Made by a program: the position numbers and the translations under genes. This document shows positions 38,823 to 49,671 of a stretch of 64,000 nt of DNA, piece after piece. The stretch comes from Kappaphycus alvarezii (lineage: Eukaryota; Rhodophyta; Florideophyceae; Gigartinales; Solieriaceae). The DNA lies in NCBI GenBank assembly GCA_002205965.3, contig NADL03000058.1, forward strand, positions 1 through 64,000, read 5' to 3'. The notes below the pieces were generated by a model, which searched no databases, was not told where the DNA came from, and saw nothing but the letters and a program-made list of their open reading frames with translations. Each line of letters opens with the position of its first letter. The stretch's first letter is position 1.

Positions 38823-39976
38823 TTGTCACGTGCAGTGATGGTTTTTACATGTCTGCCAGTTTGGTTTTGAACAAACGTGAGCCACTTCACGAAGATCTGG
38901 AACACCTCACTCTTAGTATTTAGCATGCAGAGGAAACAAACCTGCTGTGGTCATCGATGAATGTGACAAAGTAGTGCGAGCCTCCCAAGGATTTCACGTG
39001 TACTGGACCCGAAATATCGGAATGCACAACTTCCAGTACATGTTTCGCTCGTTCCCCCCTTTGCTTGGGAGTCGGAGCACGGCTTGCCTTTCCCACTACA
39101 CATGAGCCACACACATCAACATGCTGCGCAACGTCCACATTCAGACCCGACACAACCTTGTTCCGAGCCATATGCTTGATACCTTCAATGTTTACATGAG
39201 CCATTCGAGCATGCCAAAGAGACAAGTCCGACACAAGTGCGCTGTTGGCATCTGTAAACTGTTCTGCAGCAGTACAGAGGTAGTACAGGCCTTTGACGCG
39301 GCGCCCAATGGCGACCACTTTTGACCCCTTGTAAACACATACATTCTCTTTGTTAAACACTACACTGCATCCCAGATCACCAATCGCTGACACAGACAAC
39401 AAATGGTACCGTAAACTCGGCACATGCACCACTTTGTTCAGTTTGCACTTACGTTTGGACCCATCAACAGTCAGATCAAGCTCAACACTTCCGTGACCAA
39501 CAGACTCTAGTTTGGAATCATTAACGATGCTCACATCAGAAGACCCCTTATTTTCGTACGTTTGAAACATGGAATCGTCAAAAGTCATGTGGGCAGTAGC
39601 ACCAGAGTCAACAATCCAGTCACTTTTCGTGCCTTAGTAGAGCCAGCAACAATGAGGCATACAAAGTCAGAATCGGTGCCACCCATACCTCGCTCATCGC
39701 TGAGCTCAGTATTTACACTTGTGTGAGCAGCATCGACCTGATCCTTGTTAGCCTCATCACGTTGCTTTTTGGAACAGTTCTTCTGGATATGACTCTTCAT
39801 GCCAAAATAATAACAAACCACATTTTGAATGACTTCTTTCGAAACTGATGTCCAACCAGTGCTGCATCACTTTCGAACTCCTCCTTTGCACGATCATTCA
39901 TTCGCTGCTCTTCTTGCAGCAAACGACTGTTCACAAACTGCAGAGTGAGTTCGCGATCGCCGATCGTAGTATCGAA
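38823..39976 (-). pseudogene. Family G gag-protease-integrase fragment, copy 1
   Basis: Minus strand. Gag tail (FVNSRLLQEEQRMNDRAKEEF), a knuckle in which the second Cys is Phe (CYYFGMKSHIQKNC), protease and GAG-pre-integrase open for 222 codons (HMTFDDSMFQTY, VVHVPSLRYHLLSVSAIG, LWHARMAHVNIEGIKHM, CGSCVVGKASRAPTP), and integrase up to FVTFIDDHSRF, then a frameshifted continuation to the family A LTR. The protease DSGATAHM is split by a frame change at about 39590. Confidence 0.85.
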
Positions 39977-40519
39977 TGTTGAAAAGGGTAGGTGGAGGAA
40001 GGGATGTAGTGCCGAGTCTACCTTTTCTCATCTCGAACATTCAGGTGCTTATATGCACCAACACACTACACTATTACCTAGGTTACGTTTCTACCATCGT
40101 ACATGACAGTCCAGCTCACCTATTCTGATGACATTACACGTAATCATCAATTCACTGTGATCACACATCATAGTTACGTGCATGTACGTAACATTCTACA
40201 TCACTGTAATCCATCCATGTCATCACAATTCACATCACCCGTAACCTCTAATCATCCATGTCATCACAATTCACATCACCCGTAACCTGTAATCACACAA
40301 CCGATGACAGCAAACTTGTACAGTACATATACACTTCCACTCGCACATACTGTAATCTCTTGTCATACCATACAGTATGTGCACACAGTGTACTGTACAT
40401 CCAACACACACAACCGGTGACAGCAAACTTGTACAGTACATATACACCTCCACTCGCACATACTGTAATCACTTGTCATACCATACAGTATGTGCACACA
40501 GTGTACTGTACATCCAACA
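39977..40519 (-). repeat. Family D 3' LTR of copy 2
   Basis: 543 bp, TGTTGGATG...CCTTTTCAACA in element sense. It has fewer of the internal duplications than copy 1 but shows its own ~40 bp tandem (ATCATCCATGTCATCACAAT, about 40200-40290). Preceded by a PPT (AGAGGGG). Confidence 0.9.
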
Positions 40520-41900
40520 CACCCCTCTGTCACTGGTTTCGACGTTCCAATCCAAGTGATGTAACAAATGATTCCAACTTTACACGTCCAATTGCTTTCG
40601 TTAGAACATCTGCAACCATGTCTTCGGTCGGGCAATACTCCAACGTCACCGACTTGTTCGAAAGTGCCTCTCTCGTAAGTGATACCGGATATCGATGTGC
40701 TTAGTGCGACGCTTGACCATGCATTTTTGGCCAAGTGCATAGCACCTTGGTTATCCACCTTCAGCATCATCGGTTCCATATCGCCATTCTCATCGGTACC
40801 AGTTTGCCTACAAGCCGCTTAAGCCAAATCGCTTCCTTTACACCTTCACACAACCCAATGTACTCAGCCTCAGTTGAAGATAATGCAACAACATCTTGTT
40901 GACGGGAGCACCATGATATCGCGGCACCGGCAAGCATGAATACATATCCGCCAGTCGACTTGCGGTTGCCAGTGTCACCTGCCCAGTCGGCATCAACATA
41001 CCCAAATGGTACCATACCTGCGTTTCCATCATAACAGAGTCCATATTCCATAGTGCTAACCAAATAACGCATAATGCGTTTCACTGCTTTCCAATGCACC
41101 TCCCCTGGCCGTTCAACGTACTTGGCCAGTTTCCACACTGCAAATGCAATATCCGGACGTGTCCCAACCATCAAGTACATCAAGCACCCGATGGCCTCGC
41201 GATATGGAACATCCGCGATGTCTTCATCAGCGATATCGGCATCTAAGTCCAACTTGACCTCCATAGGTGTGTTCATCCCTTTGGCCTGATGATAAGTCGT
41301 TGGGTCCGGCGGACACGCTGGTGACATGAGCGCAGTAGTCCTCCACCATTCCTTTGGTGGCTGACGCTTACGACCTGACCGGCGAGTGGCCTGAGGTTGT
41401 TGCTGCGAGTCATTTGACGTCTCCGATTCGCCATGCCCATCATTGTCTACAGTACCATTGTCGTCATTGGGATCATCAGTAGTATCATTGACGCCTTCAG
41501 TAGGACCATCGGTGACGTTCGTGGGTTCAGTGATGTCTGTGGCCTGTGCATTATCAAAGTGAACTCGGTTCTCACAGCGGTCTTCGTCAACAGGCACCTC
41601 GACATGGTCATCACTGCGCGATGTACCCTCTTCATCAAATCGAACGTCACGTGACACCACTACCTTCTTATGTGTTTCGTCGTACAACTTGTACCCTTCT
41701 GACCCCTTGGCGTAACCAATCAGACGAGCCTCACGAGCACGCGCATCGAGTTTCTTCGTGCTCCCATCGCGAATCGTGTACCAACATTTCGTACCAAATA
41801 CGCGCATATGACTCATGTCGGGCTTGTGACCTGTCCACAACTCGTACGGTGTGACATTGCTAGGTAGTCCTCTCGTTGTGACACGATTTCGGACATGCAC
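40520..41900 (-). CDS. Integrase C-terminus fused in frame to RNase H (no RT), family D copy 2
   Basis: A single 377-codon frame (41900-40767) runs from VRNRVTTRGLPSNVTPYELWTGHKPDMSHMRVF through the acidic linker and PPKEWWRTTALMSP. At about 41286 it passes without interruption into AKGMNTPMEVKLDLDAD, VPYREAIGCLMYLMVGTRPDIAFAV and RNase H (GYVDADWAGDTGNRKSTGGYVF, SSTEAEYIGLC). The final segment (KHIDI-, DVLTKV-equivalent) is in shifted frames down to 40520. The missing ~300 residues are exactly the RT fingers-palm with YVDD. Confidence 0.9.
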
Positions 41901-42300
41901 GGCGACCGATAATGCCTCTGCCAGAAGTGCTTCGCCATCTTGCCGTGGTGTAACATGGTGCGGACAAGTTCAACAAGCGTCCGGTTTAGTCGTTCAGCGA
42001 CACCATTCTGGTGGGGGTTATACGGCACCGTCGGGTTATACAAGATCCCGCGTGCACTCAAGTAGTCCTCGAATTCCTTGGACACGTACTCTCCACCGTT
42101 GTCGGTACGGATGGCCTTGAGCTTGTTCCCAGTCTGGCGTTCGACCATTGCGAGCCACTTCTTAAAACATGCAAAGGTCTCTGACTTGTGCTTCATTGCG
42201 TACACAGTGCAGTATCGTGAATGGTCATCAGTGAATGTAGCAAAGTACCTTGAACCGCCAAGTGATCGTACCTGCATCGGGCCATGAACGTCAGAGTGTA
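41813..42300 (-). CDS. Integrase core, family D copy 2
   Basis: MQVRSLGGSRYFATFTDDHSRY, FACFKKWLAMVERQTGNKLKAIRTDNGGEYVS, NPHQNGVAERLNRTLVELVRTML. Second Asp and Glu of DD35E intact. A one-base change near 41925 shifts into the next frame. Confidence 0.88.
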
Positions 42301-42729
42301 CAAGGTCAAGGACGTTTGCAGAGCGTGCCCCCCCTTGTTTGGGTATCGGTGCACGACAACTCTTACCGTAGATGCATGACTCACATGTGTCGACCTTTTG
42401 CTTTACATTGGGTCGATGCCTTTCACGACTTGTCTGCTGACCATGTTCCGAATGCCATCAACATGTACATGTGCAAGGCGTGCATGCCAAAGTTGCAGGT
42501 CGGTCGTCGCAAGTGCTGCCTCCGCTGGTGTGGTACCCTCGACGTTCGTCGTCGCATTTGACATCGTTCTCACACGATATAAACCGTTGGTGCGTGGTGC
42601 TTGTAGGATGGTTGTGGAACCCTTCGTGACGATACAAGTGCCACCTTCAAATGCGATCTTCATGCTTGCACGTTCCATCGTCGAAACCGAAATCAGATGA
42701 TAGGCGAGTTTCCGGTACCCACAACACAT
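42301..42729 (-). pseudogene. Protease C-terminus and GAG-pre-integrase, family D copy 2
   Basis: LAYHLISVSTMERASMKIAFEGG, LWHARLAHVHVDGIRNMVSRQVVKGID and CESCIYGKSCRAPIPKQGG in two frames separated near 42410. Confidence 0.85.
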
Positions 42730-43773
42730 TCTTCAAATGGCGCACAGCACACTTGCCGTTCACATTCATACGTAGGATGACCGAGCCACGACCGCGAGCA
42801 GTCACACTCGAGTCATTACCCATGCCAACATCGAAAGCGGCAGTTCCTTCGAAGTCTTGAAACAACGACTTGTCAAAGGTCATATGCGATGTAGCACCAG
42901 AGTCGACATGCCAGGTCATTGAACTAGCCTGTGATACTTTCTGCGAGGATACCATGAGGCACACAAAGTCACCAGAGTCACTAGTATCACCATCGCTGTC
43001 ATCTTTGTTGTTGGCATTACCGACGACGGCCTTCGACTTGTTGGCCTTTTCTTTCTCGTCGCTCTGTTTCTTCCAACAAAATCGCTCGGTGTGACCATCC
43101 TTACCGCAGTAGTCGCAATGGCGATTCCTGCGCGACTGTCGGGACTGACGGCCCATCAATGCAGAGTCCGTCTTGCTTGACCCCGCGTCACTCTGGCGAT
43201 CGTCCATGCGTTGTTCCTCCTGGAGCAAACGACTCTTCACAAAGTCCACCGTAAGAGGCTTGTCATCAACGACGGTATCGATTGCAACGATGAGATGTTC
43301 AAAGCGCTCAGGTAGGCCACACAGGATACTCATTGCGATATCTGAGTCCTCAACATTGACATCCATGGACTTCAGGTCGGATGCCAACTGGCGCACACGA
43401 TTCACAAAGGCCAGTACCTTCTCACCATCGTGCATCTTTGCAGAGTAGAACTCGCGACGGGCTTTGATCTTGTTGAGGAGGGTGCGACGTTGGAACACAT
43501 TTCCAATAGCCTTCCACATTTCGGCAGCAGTGGTGAGTCCGCGGACGTGGTCGAGGTGCTCATCACTCAAAGACAAACCGATAATGGCCTTAGCTTTGGA
43601 ATCCCGTTTCTTCCACTGAACGAGTGCATCACCCTCTGGAGCAGTCGCTGGGGCGTCAATACATCATCGAGGTCACGAAATGCGAGTACCAACTCGATCT
43701 TCTGCTTCCAAACATGGAAGTTGGACTCACCGAGCTTCTCGATTTTGAAGCCGCCATAACTCTTATCGTACAT
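42647..43773 (-). CDS. gag and protease N-terminus, family D copy 2
   Basis: ATG at 43773 (MYDKSYGGFKIEKLGESNFHVWKQKIELVLAFRDLDDVL); one indel near 43650 separates it from the 309-codon main frame. Gag helices (LLNKIKARREFYSAKM, GLPERFEHLIVAID), knuckle CDYCGKDGHTERFC and protease WHVDSGATSHMTFDKSLF are complete. The GETSS-type acid/Ser spacer links them. Confidence 0.88.
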
Positions 43774-43788
43774 AACCTATGTTTCCGG

Positions 43789-44290
43789 TGTTCGAAAAGG
43801 GATAGAATGCATGCATCCCATGGTTTTTAGTTGCCACCTGGACACGTGTACACTTGTAGCATGAAAAAAAGCGAGTTGCACCCTTCTTCTGTGTGTACAC
43901 CTACTACACGTGTAAAATAGGCGAAAATGAAAGTTGCCTGGGACGAAAGCCCATTTTCGGGCAACTCAAAATCACGGCGCATTTTGCCATTTTTCAAACC
44001 ACTTGGTAATCTGCCCTGATTGGCTGCTAGATACGCCTCCATACTACTCACATCGCTCCAAGTGGCGATATCTGAGCTGATCATTGTGGAGCATTCTGAC
44101 ACTTGGCATGTTATGGTTGGTTGATGGTTTGTCTCTATTCTAGGCTCAAAGTACTGTACCCAGTGTGTCATACGTGTACTGTCTCCTATGTGGCATATGT
44201 GTACTGTCTCCTCTCTGTCGTACGTGTACAGTATTATAGGTGTCGTACGTGTACAAGTAAACAGTGGTTTCTATATTTATCCTATAGTTG
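43789..44290 (+). repeat. Family E LTR fragment (5' ~500 bp)
   Basis: Starts TGTTCGAAAAGGGATAG at the family D leader and stops at TATCCTATAGTTGCC, where family C sequence continues. GCCC occurs in both parents at the junction, consistent with a microhomology-mediated or recombinational join. Confidence 0.88.
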
Positions 44291-44514
44291 CCCACTTGAA
44301 CAAGGGCCGAGATGGGGGAAAAGGTCTTGTAGCTTCCCAAGCTTCCCTTGAGAAAGAAGAAGACAGAGACCTCGTCTGCCTGGTATCCATGCGTAACCAT
44401 CGCGTCGCTGATTGCGACGCTGCAACTCCGGAGTATGAGAACGAGATCGTTGTAAGCAATGTCACCACCGATCACTCGGTTGATGGAAATAATTGTCACA
44501 TTGAAGCGAATCCC
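44291..44514 (+). pseudogene. gag tail fragment, family C copy 2 (left part)
   Basis: Matches 1152-1374 (EKEEDRDLVCLVSMRNHRVADCDAATPEYENEIVVSN). It ends in ATCCC (44510-44514), the target duplication of the family E insertion; family C resumes at 54094. Confidence 0.85.
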
Positions 44515-45765
44515 TGATGAAAGGAACAGGGGATGATGAGGGATGAGGAGAAAGAATGAAAAGAGAAGTAGGGAAAGAGTGTAGATGGATAAAAGAAACA
44601 GAAAGGAGATAGAACGGCAAGGTGAGGTTGGTGTTGAATCAAAGGCAAGTCCGTGCCTCTTCTTTACTTGGTGAGCTATTAGACTACAACTATATACTGT
44701 TTGCCGGTACTCACTTCGGCTTCGTGACAGCAAAATGAAAGTAGCAAAATCTACATTTGCAGTACTATCTTTGTTGATCCTATAGCCTACCCAAGCCGAG
44801 ATGCCTCAGAATCCCTGATTTGCATGCGCGGGAAATTCATAATTACCGATATTCAAAACGTAAGTAACATTGCGTGCATGCTAGCCATGCATGTTCTGTT
44901 ACGTAAACGTACACTAAAACAGTCAACCCGTGAATTATGCCTTACGTGACCCGCCAACGCAACTGTAATCTCTCGGCCTGTAACAGAACCCAAAGGCGGG
45001 AACTTAAGGCGGGAACTTAAAATATAAAAGTAGAAAACAATTTTTGGCGGGCTTGTCTCACGTTGTTACGTAACAGTACGTAAATCTCATGCAGGCCGTT
45101 CAACGTGAATTAAGCCTTACGTGCTATACGTGCAATACTGTAAAAGCAACGTGGCTGCATCAACATACTTTGGCTGCATACTTGTGCAAGAGTGATTTGT
45201 ATGCAGCCAGTATAATGAGTATAGTGTAAACTGTATGCAGCCAGTCCAGGCAACTATAGGATAAATATAGAAACCACTGTTTACTTGTACACGTACGACA
45301 CCTATAATACTGTACACGACAGAGAGGAGACATACACGTAGAGAGAGACAGTACACGTATGCCACATAGGAGACAGTACACGTATGACACATTGGTACAG
45401 TACTTTGAGCCTAGAATAGAGACAAACCATCAACCAACCATAACATGCCAAGTGTCAGAATGCTCCACAATGATCAGCTCAGATATCGCCACTTGGAGCG
45501 ATGTGAGTGGTATGGAGGCGTATCTAGCAGCCAATCAGAGGGCAGAATACCAAGTGGTTTGAAAAATGGCAAAATGCGCCGTGATTTTGAGTTGCCCGAA
45601 AATGGCTTTCGTCCCAGGCAACTTTCGATTTGGCCCATTTTACACGTGTAGTAGGTGTACACACAGAAGAAGGGTGCAACTCGCTTTTTCATGCTACAAG
45701 TGTACACGTGTCCAGGTGGCAACTAAAAACCATGGGATCGCATGCATTCTATCCCTTTTTCAACA
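44515..45765 (-). repeat. Family E 3' LTR, copy 1
   Basis: 1251 bp, TGTTGAAAAAGG...CCTTTCATCA in element sense. U3 holds two CACGTG sites and an array of TACGTGTACTGTCTCC-like words. The middle contains the inverted words TTAAGTTCCCGCC and GGCGGGTCACGTAAGG. PPT GATCGGGGAG precedes it at 45766-45775. Confidence 0.93.
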
Positions 45766-45786
45766 CTCCCCGATCACATTGTTTTT

Positions 45787-46650
45787 TTACATTAATTTAT
45801 GCTCCCCCTTACTACCCATCACAATCAGTCTAACAATTTTGGTCATCTGAACTCGCCCTAGTGGTTTTGTCAAAGCGTCAGCAACATTTTCAGTTGTTGG
45901 CACGTACACCAAGTCCACCTCTTTACGCACAACTGCATCTCTTACAAAGTGGTATGCAATATCAATGTGCTTGTTGCGTCTGTTGTGCTGTCTCTCGTTT
46001 CGAGCGAGCTCCATAGCCCCCTGGTTATCGCTGTATATTGTAGTAGCATGATCAATTCCAAGTGCTTTCATGCCCAGCGATGTCCAGGTTTCAAGGATGT
46101 CCCGAACCACGTCTCAGCCATATTGCTTCTTTACTTGCTGCAGTTAACGAAATGTATTCGGCCTCACATGACGAAGCTGCGACAACCGTTTGCTTTCGCG
46201 AGCACCAACTTACCCCACTTCCAGCCATGCGAAACACGAAACCACTCGTCGATTTGCGATCGGACACATCTCCGGCCCAATCCGAGCACAGTATGCAGAC
46301 AAGCCCAGATCAGCATTCCCTCGGAACACAAGACCTAAATCTTTGGTCCCAGCGAGATACCTTAACACTCTTTTTACTGCTAACCAATGCTTCTCTCTTG
46401 GTTCTTCGCAGAAACGTGCAAGTTTGCCAACCGCATAAGATATATCAGGTCGTGTTCCAACAGACAAATACATGAGAGCTCCAATGGCGCTCCTGTATGG
46501 AGCATCTGTCCGAGCATCACTACCCGTATCTACCGACCGATCCACGTTCAACTCGTCAGTGTTTAGATTCATAGGAGTTGGAACAGGTCTACAATTCTGC
46601 ATTCCAAATCGCTCTAAAACGCTGTCTACAAACGTGGCTGGGATAAACAC
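45787..46650 (-). CDS. RNase H, family E copy 1
   Basis: VDSVLERFGMQNCRPVPTPMN, APYRSAIGALMYLSVGTRPDISYAVGKLARF, a GYVDSDWAGDVSDRKSTSGFVFRMAG-type core broken near 46210, then NERQHNRRNKHIDIAYHFVRDAV and NVADALTKPLGRVQMTKIV. Two frames, one break. Confidence 0.85.
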
Positions 46651-47435
46651 AAGGATCGTTCGGATCTCCGGCGAGAAATTTCAAGCCCAACAACCATTCT
46701 CGCTTCGCCCAAATCTTTCATTTCAAAACGGCGGTTCAGCTCCCCCTTCATCCATGCAATCGCCTCCATGTTGTTTCCTGCAAGCAGCAAGTCATCAACA
46801 TACAGGAGGATAATCATGATTGAGTCGGAGGTCGGGTCAAATTTTACATAAACACAGGGATCATTAGTGCTACTTTTGAATTTGAGCCCATCAACAAGAA
46901 AATCATCGATTTTCTGGTGCCACCGCCTATGTGCCTGTTTCAAACCATACAAGGCCTTCAGAAATTTGCAGACATGATTTGGTTTCGAGGCGTCCTTAAA
47001 TCCATCAGGCTGTTCCATGTACACGTCCTCCTCCACATCACCGTTCAGAAATGCCGTCTTAACGTCCATTTGATGCAGCTCCAGGTCCTGATGTGCGACA
47101 AGTGCCAAAAGCACCCGAATTGACGTGAGCTTCACGACAGGGGCGTACGTCTCATTATAATCTACCCCTTTCACCTGTTGGAAACCACGAGCGACAAGAC
47201 GCGCTTCGATTTTCGGGAAAAGCCTCCGTTGGAGTCCTGGGCATCTTTTATTGCAAACACCCATTTTGGAGTCAGAATGTTTGAGGCCTCCAAACGTGGG
47301 ACTAACTTCCATGTTTTGTTCCGAAGATCGAGTCTCGCTCGGACTCGATGGCGGACTTCCAAAAGTCTGCGTCCGGTCCTGTCGCCGCGTGTCGGTACGA
47401 GATGTTGACAACATTTGTAACGAGAGCCGTGTCAT
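46626..47435 (-). CDS. Reverse transcriptase, family E copy 1
   Basis: EARLVARGFQQVKGVDYNETYAPVV, LHQMDVKTAFLNGDVEEDVYMEQPDGF, LYGLKQAHRRWHQKIDDFL, LLYVDDLLLAGNN (YVDD near 46791-46805) and FEMKDLGEARMVVGLEI in one frame of about 230 residues after an out-of-frame start. Equivalent RT of copy 2 stops before YVDD. Confidence 0.92.
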   Translation of the reverse strand: MTRLSLQMLSTSRTDTRRQDRTQTFGSPPSSPSETRSSEQNMEVSPTFGGLKHSDSKMGVCNKRCPGLQRRLFPKIEARLVARGFQQVKGVDYNETYAPVVKLTSIRVLLALVAHQDLELHQMDVKTAFLNGDVEEDVYMEQPDGFKDASKPNHVCKFLKALYGLKQAHRRWHQKIDDFLVDGLKFKSSTNDPCVYVKFDPTSDSIMIILLYVDDLLLAGNNMEAIAWMKGELNRRFEMKDLGEARMVVGLEISRRRSERSLCLSQPRL

Positions 47436-48110
47436 TAGGTGTCAAGGATATGTTTGATCTCCACCAAGCATTTGGGGCTCTTCGAATCCTTTCAGATCTC
47501 CGAGGAGCTACAGACACCTCAGGGGGTCAGGGATTTCGTTATCTGTACCTACGTTTTCGGCGACCGTTGGGTCGTTTCCAACATTAGCCTGGTCATTCCT
47601 TGTCCCTGAATATCTTGTCTCGAAGATGCAGTTATTTCGACTGTGTCCGGTGTAGGAAGCCGGACTTGAGCATCCTGTTCAACGCCGAGACTTACAAGAT
47701 CCTCATCGGAGCTAATTGCGAGATACTCATCTGATTCTTTTCATTTATTTCAGACTGGCAGGTTTCGCTCTCACTGAATCTGACATCTCTGGAAACAACT
47801 ACCTTGTGTAATTCAGGATCCCACAGTTTGTAAGCTTTGCTGGCTTCCGCATATCCAAGCATAATTGCTTCCCGTGCTCGGTTGTCAAGCTTACTCAATT
47901 GACTTGCCGGGACGGTGTACCAACATTTGCTTCCGAACGTACGAAGGTGCGACAAATTGGGCTTGCGACCGTACCATATATGATGCGGGTCGTGTGGCTT
48001 GGAAGTGCGCGAGTTGTAAACTCTGTTTCGGATGTATACAGCAGTCGCCAGAGCTTCGGCCCAGAACTGTTTTGGCAGACTCTTTGCATGTAGCATGGCC
48101 GAACCAGATC
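47436..48110 (-). pseudogene. Integrase C-terminus and linker, family E copy 1
   Basis: LPKQFWAEALATAVYIRNRVYN, HHIWYGRKPNLSHLRTFGSKCWYTVPASQLSKLDNRAREAIMLGYAEASKAYKLWD, then an acidic linker and RRSERIRRAPNAWWRS. Frames change near 47690 and 47980. Confidence 0.82.
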
Positions 48111-49085
48111 CATCAGTGTTCGGTTCAGCCGCTCTGAAACACCATTCTGTTCAGGTGACTCCACTGCACTAAGCTCATGTTTTGTGCCGCGCTCGGCAAG
48201 GTAGTCCTTGAATGCAGTGGACATATATTCTCCCCCTCGATCTGAACGAAGAATGCCAATGCGACGCCCAGTATGGGCTTCGCTACGAGCTTGGAACAGT
48301 TTATATTTATCAAAGACCTCTGACTTTCGCTGCATCATGTAGACGGTAACCCAGGAAGAGTGATCGTCCGTGAAGGTCACAAAGTAGCGTGCCCCTCCAA
48401 CAGAAGAAACCTCCATAGGTCCACACACGTCACTGTGAACAAGGTCTAACATCGCTTCAGCTCTACCAGTCGTGCGTTCCTTCGGCACTGCTGAACGATG
48501 AGCCTTTCCATGAACGCATGAGGAGCATATTTCGGATGTATTCGAGCCACTGATCTGCACGCCGTCCACAACATTGTTCCTTACCATAGATGCAATGCCC
48601 TGCTTGCTTACGAGCCATTCTCTCGTGCCATGTCGAGAGTGTGGTGACTTTCGCAGAGTACAAGGTATCATTGGTATCTTCTGGACTATGTCGATAGCAT
48701 AAAGAAGGCTATTGCACAGCATTTTTCCAGTTGCTACAACTCTCCCATTCTTAGTCATCTGCAAAGATTTGTTCTCAAATACAGTTTTGATCCCTTCTAT
48801 GTCCGCTTTGCCTACAGAGATGAGAGAATATTCGAAACTAGGAACGTGGACAACATCTCGCAGAATACACCGCTTTCGAGAACCATCTACTAATAATGTG
48901 AGCTCCACGTCACCTCGCCCAGCAATCTTAGCCCGGGCTTTAGTTCCCATTTCGACTGAGGCTGCAGAAAATTCGGTATAATTCGTGAAAACACTCCTAT
49001 CGTAAGTCATATGGAAAGTACATGCGGAATCTGCGTACCAAGAGGAAGTTCCGGCCGAAATCCCGGCCTGTTTAATTCGTGACAT
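47895..49085 (-). CDS. Protease, GAG-pre-integrase and integrase core, family E copy 1
   Basis: 396 codons. The protease reads WYADSACTFHMTYDRS: the active-site triplet is D-S-A instead of D-S-G, the same in copy 2. Then VVHVPSFEYSLISVGK, a diverged HHCC (HERMARKQ... in another frame; CSSCVHGKAHRSAVP), VHSDVCGPMEV, RSDRGGEYMS and SPEQNGVSERLNRT. The DD35E set is present. Confidence 0.87.
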   Translation of the reverse strand: MSRIKQAGISAGTSSWYADSACTFHMTYDRSVFTNYTEFSAASVEMGTKARAKIAGRGDVELTLLVDGSRKRCILRDVVHVPSFEYSLISVGKADIEGIKTVFENKSLQMTKNGRVVATGKMLCNSLLYAIDIVQKIPMIPCTLRKSPHSRHGTREWLVSKQGIASMVRNNVVDGVQISGSNTSEICSSCVHGKAHRSAVPKERTTGRAEAMLDLVHSDVCGPMEVSSVGGARYFVTFTDDHSSWVTVYMMQRKSEVFDKYKLFQARSEAHTGRRIGILRSDRGGEYMSTAFKDYLAERGTKHELSAVESPEQNGVSERLNRTLMDLVRPCYMQRVCQNSSGPKLWRLLYTSETEFTTRALPSHTTRIIYGTVASPICRTFVRSEANVGTPSRQVN

Positions 49086-49277
49086 GAGGCAAACAATTTC
49101 ATCATCAACGCTGTCCCCACTATCTGCTGAAGGATGAGAATCAGTCGAATCAAATACATTTGCACCTACAAACGCCTGCTGATCTCTTCTCGGGCGATTT
49201 TCTCGTTTCGATGATTATTAGATGCTCTGCCACTACGAGAACCGGATGCACGATAGCCCCTTGGAGCTTCCGGGCGC

Positions 49278-49671
49278 CTACCGTTCACATCTTTGGCCCC
49301 AGCATCTGTCCGCGGTGTGACCAGAATGACCGCAGTTCGTACAGTGCAGCTGTCTAGCATTACCTCCGTAGTCATTCGGACGGGCATTGGATATGAGTGC
49401 AGCATTGGATTTTGTCCCTTTTGACTCCCTCATTTGAGCACGCTCCTCTTCCTGCAACAACCGGCTCTTCACAAATTCCAAAGTAAACACCCTGTCCTCA
49501 TTGCCGAGCGCATCCAAGGCAACGATGAGATTGTCAAACCGAGGTGGCAATCCATTAAGCACAGCCATGGCTATCTCTTTGTCATCAATAGTCACATCCA
49601 TGGATTTCAGGGTCGCTGCTAGCTGCGTCACACGGTTAACATACTGCAAACTCGCTCGTTACCGTCCATAG
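49278..49671 (-). pseudogene. gag C-terminal half with zinc knuckle, family E copy 1
   Basis: YVNRVTQLAATLKSMDVTIDDKEIAMAVLNGLPPRFDNLIVALDAL and knuckle CTNCGHSGHTADRC. Separated from the gag N-terminus by the solo LTR insertion at 49672. Confidence 0.87.

Larger units (their letters stand above)
39977..43788 (-). mobile_element. Family D copia element, copy 2 (RT-less)
   Basis: Minus-strand copy from the gag start (43773) to a 3' LTR (39977-40519). It lacks the 5' LTR and most of the leader, where a family E LTR begins. Nearly identical to copy 1 and inverted relative to it, with the same in-frame RT deletion. Inserted in or joined to family G at 39976. Confidence 0.92.
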
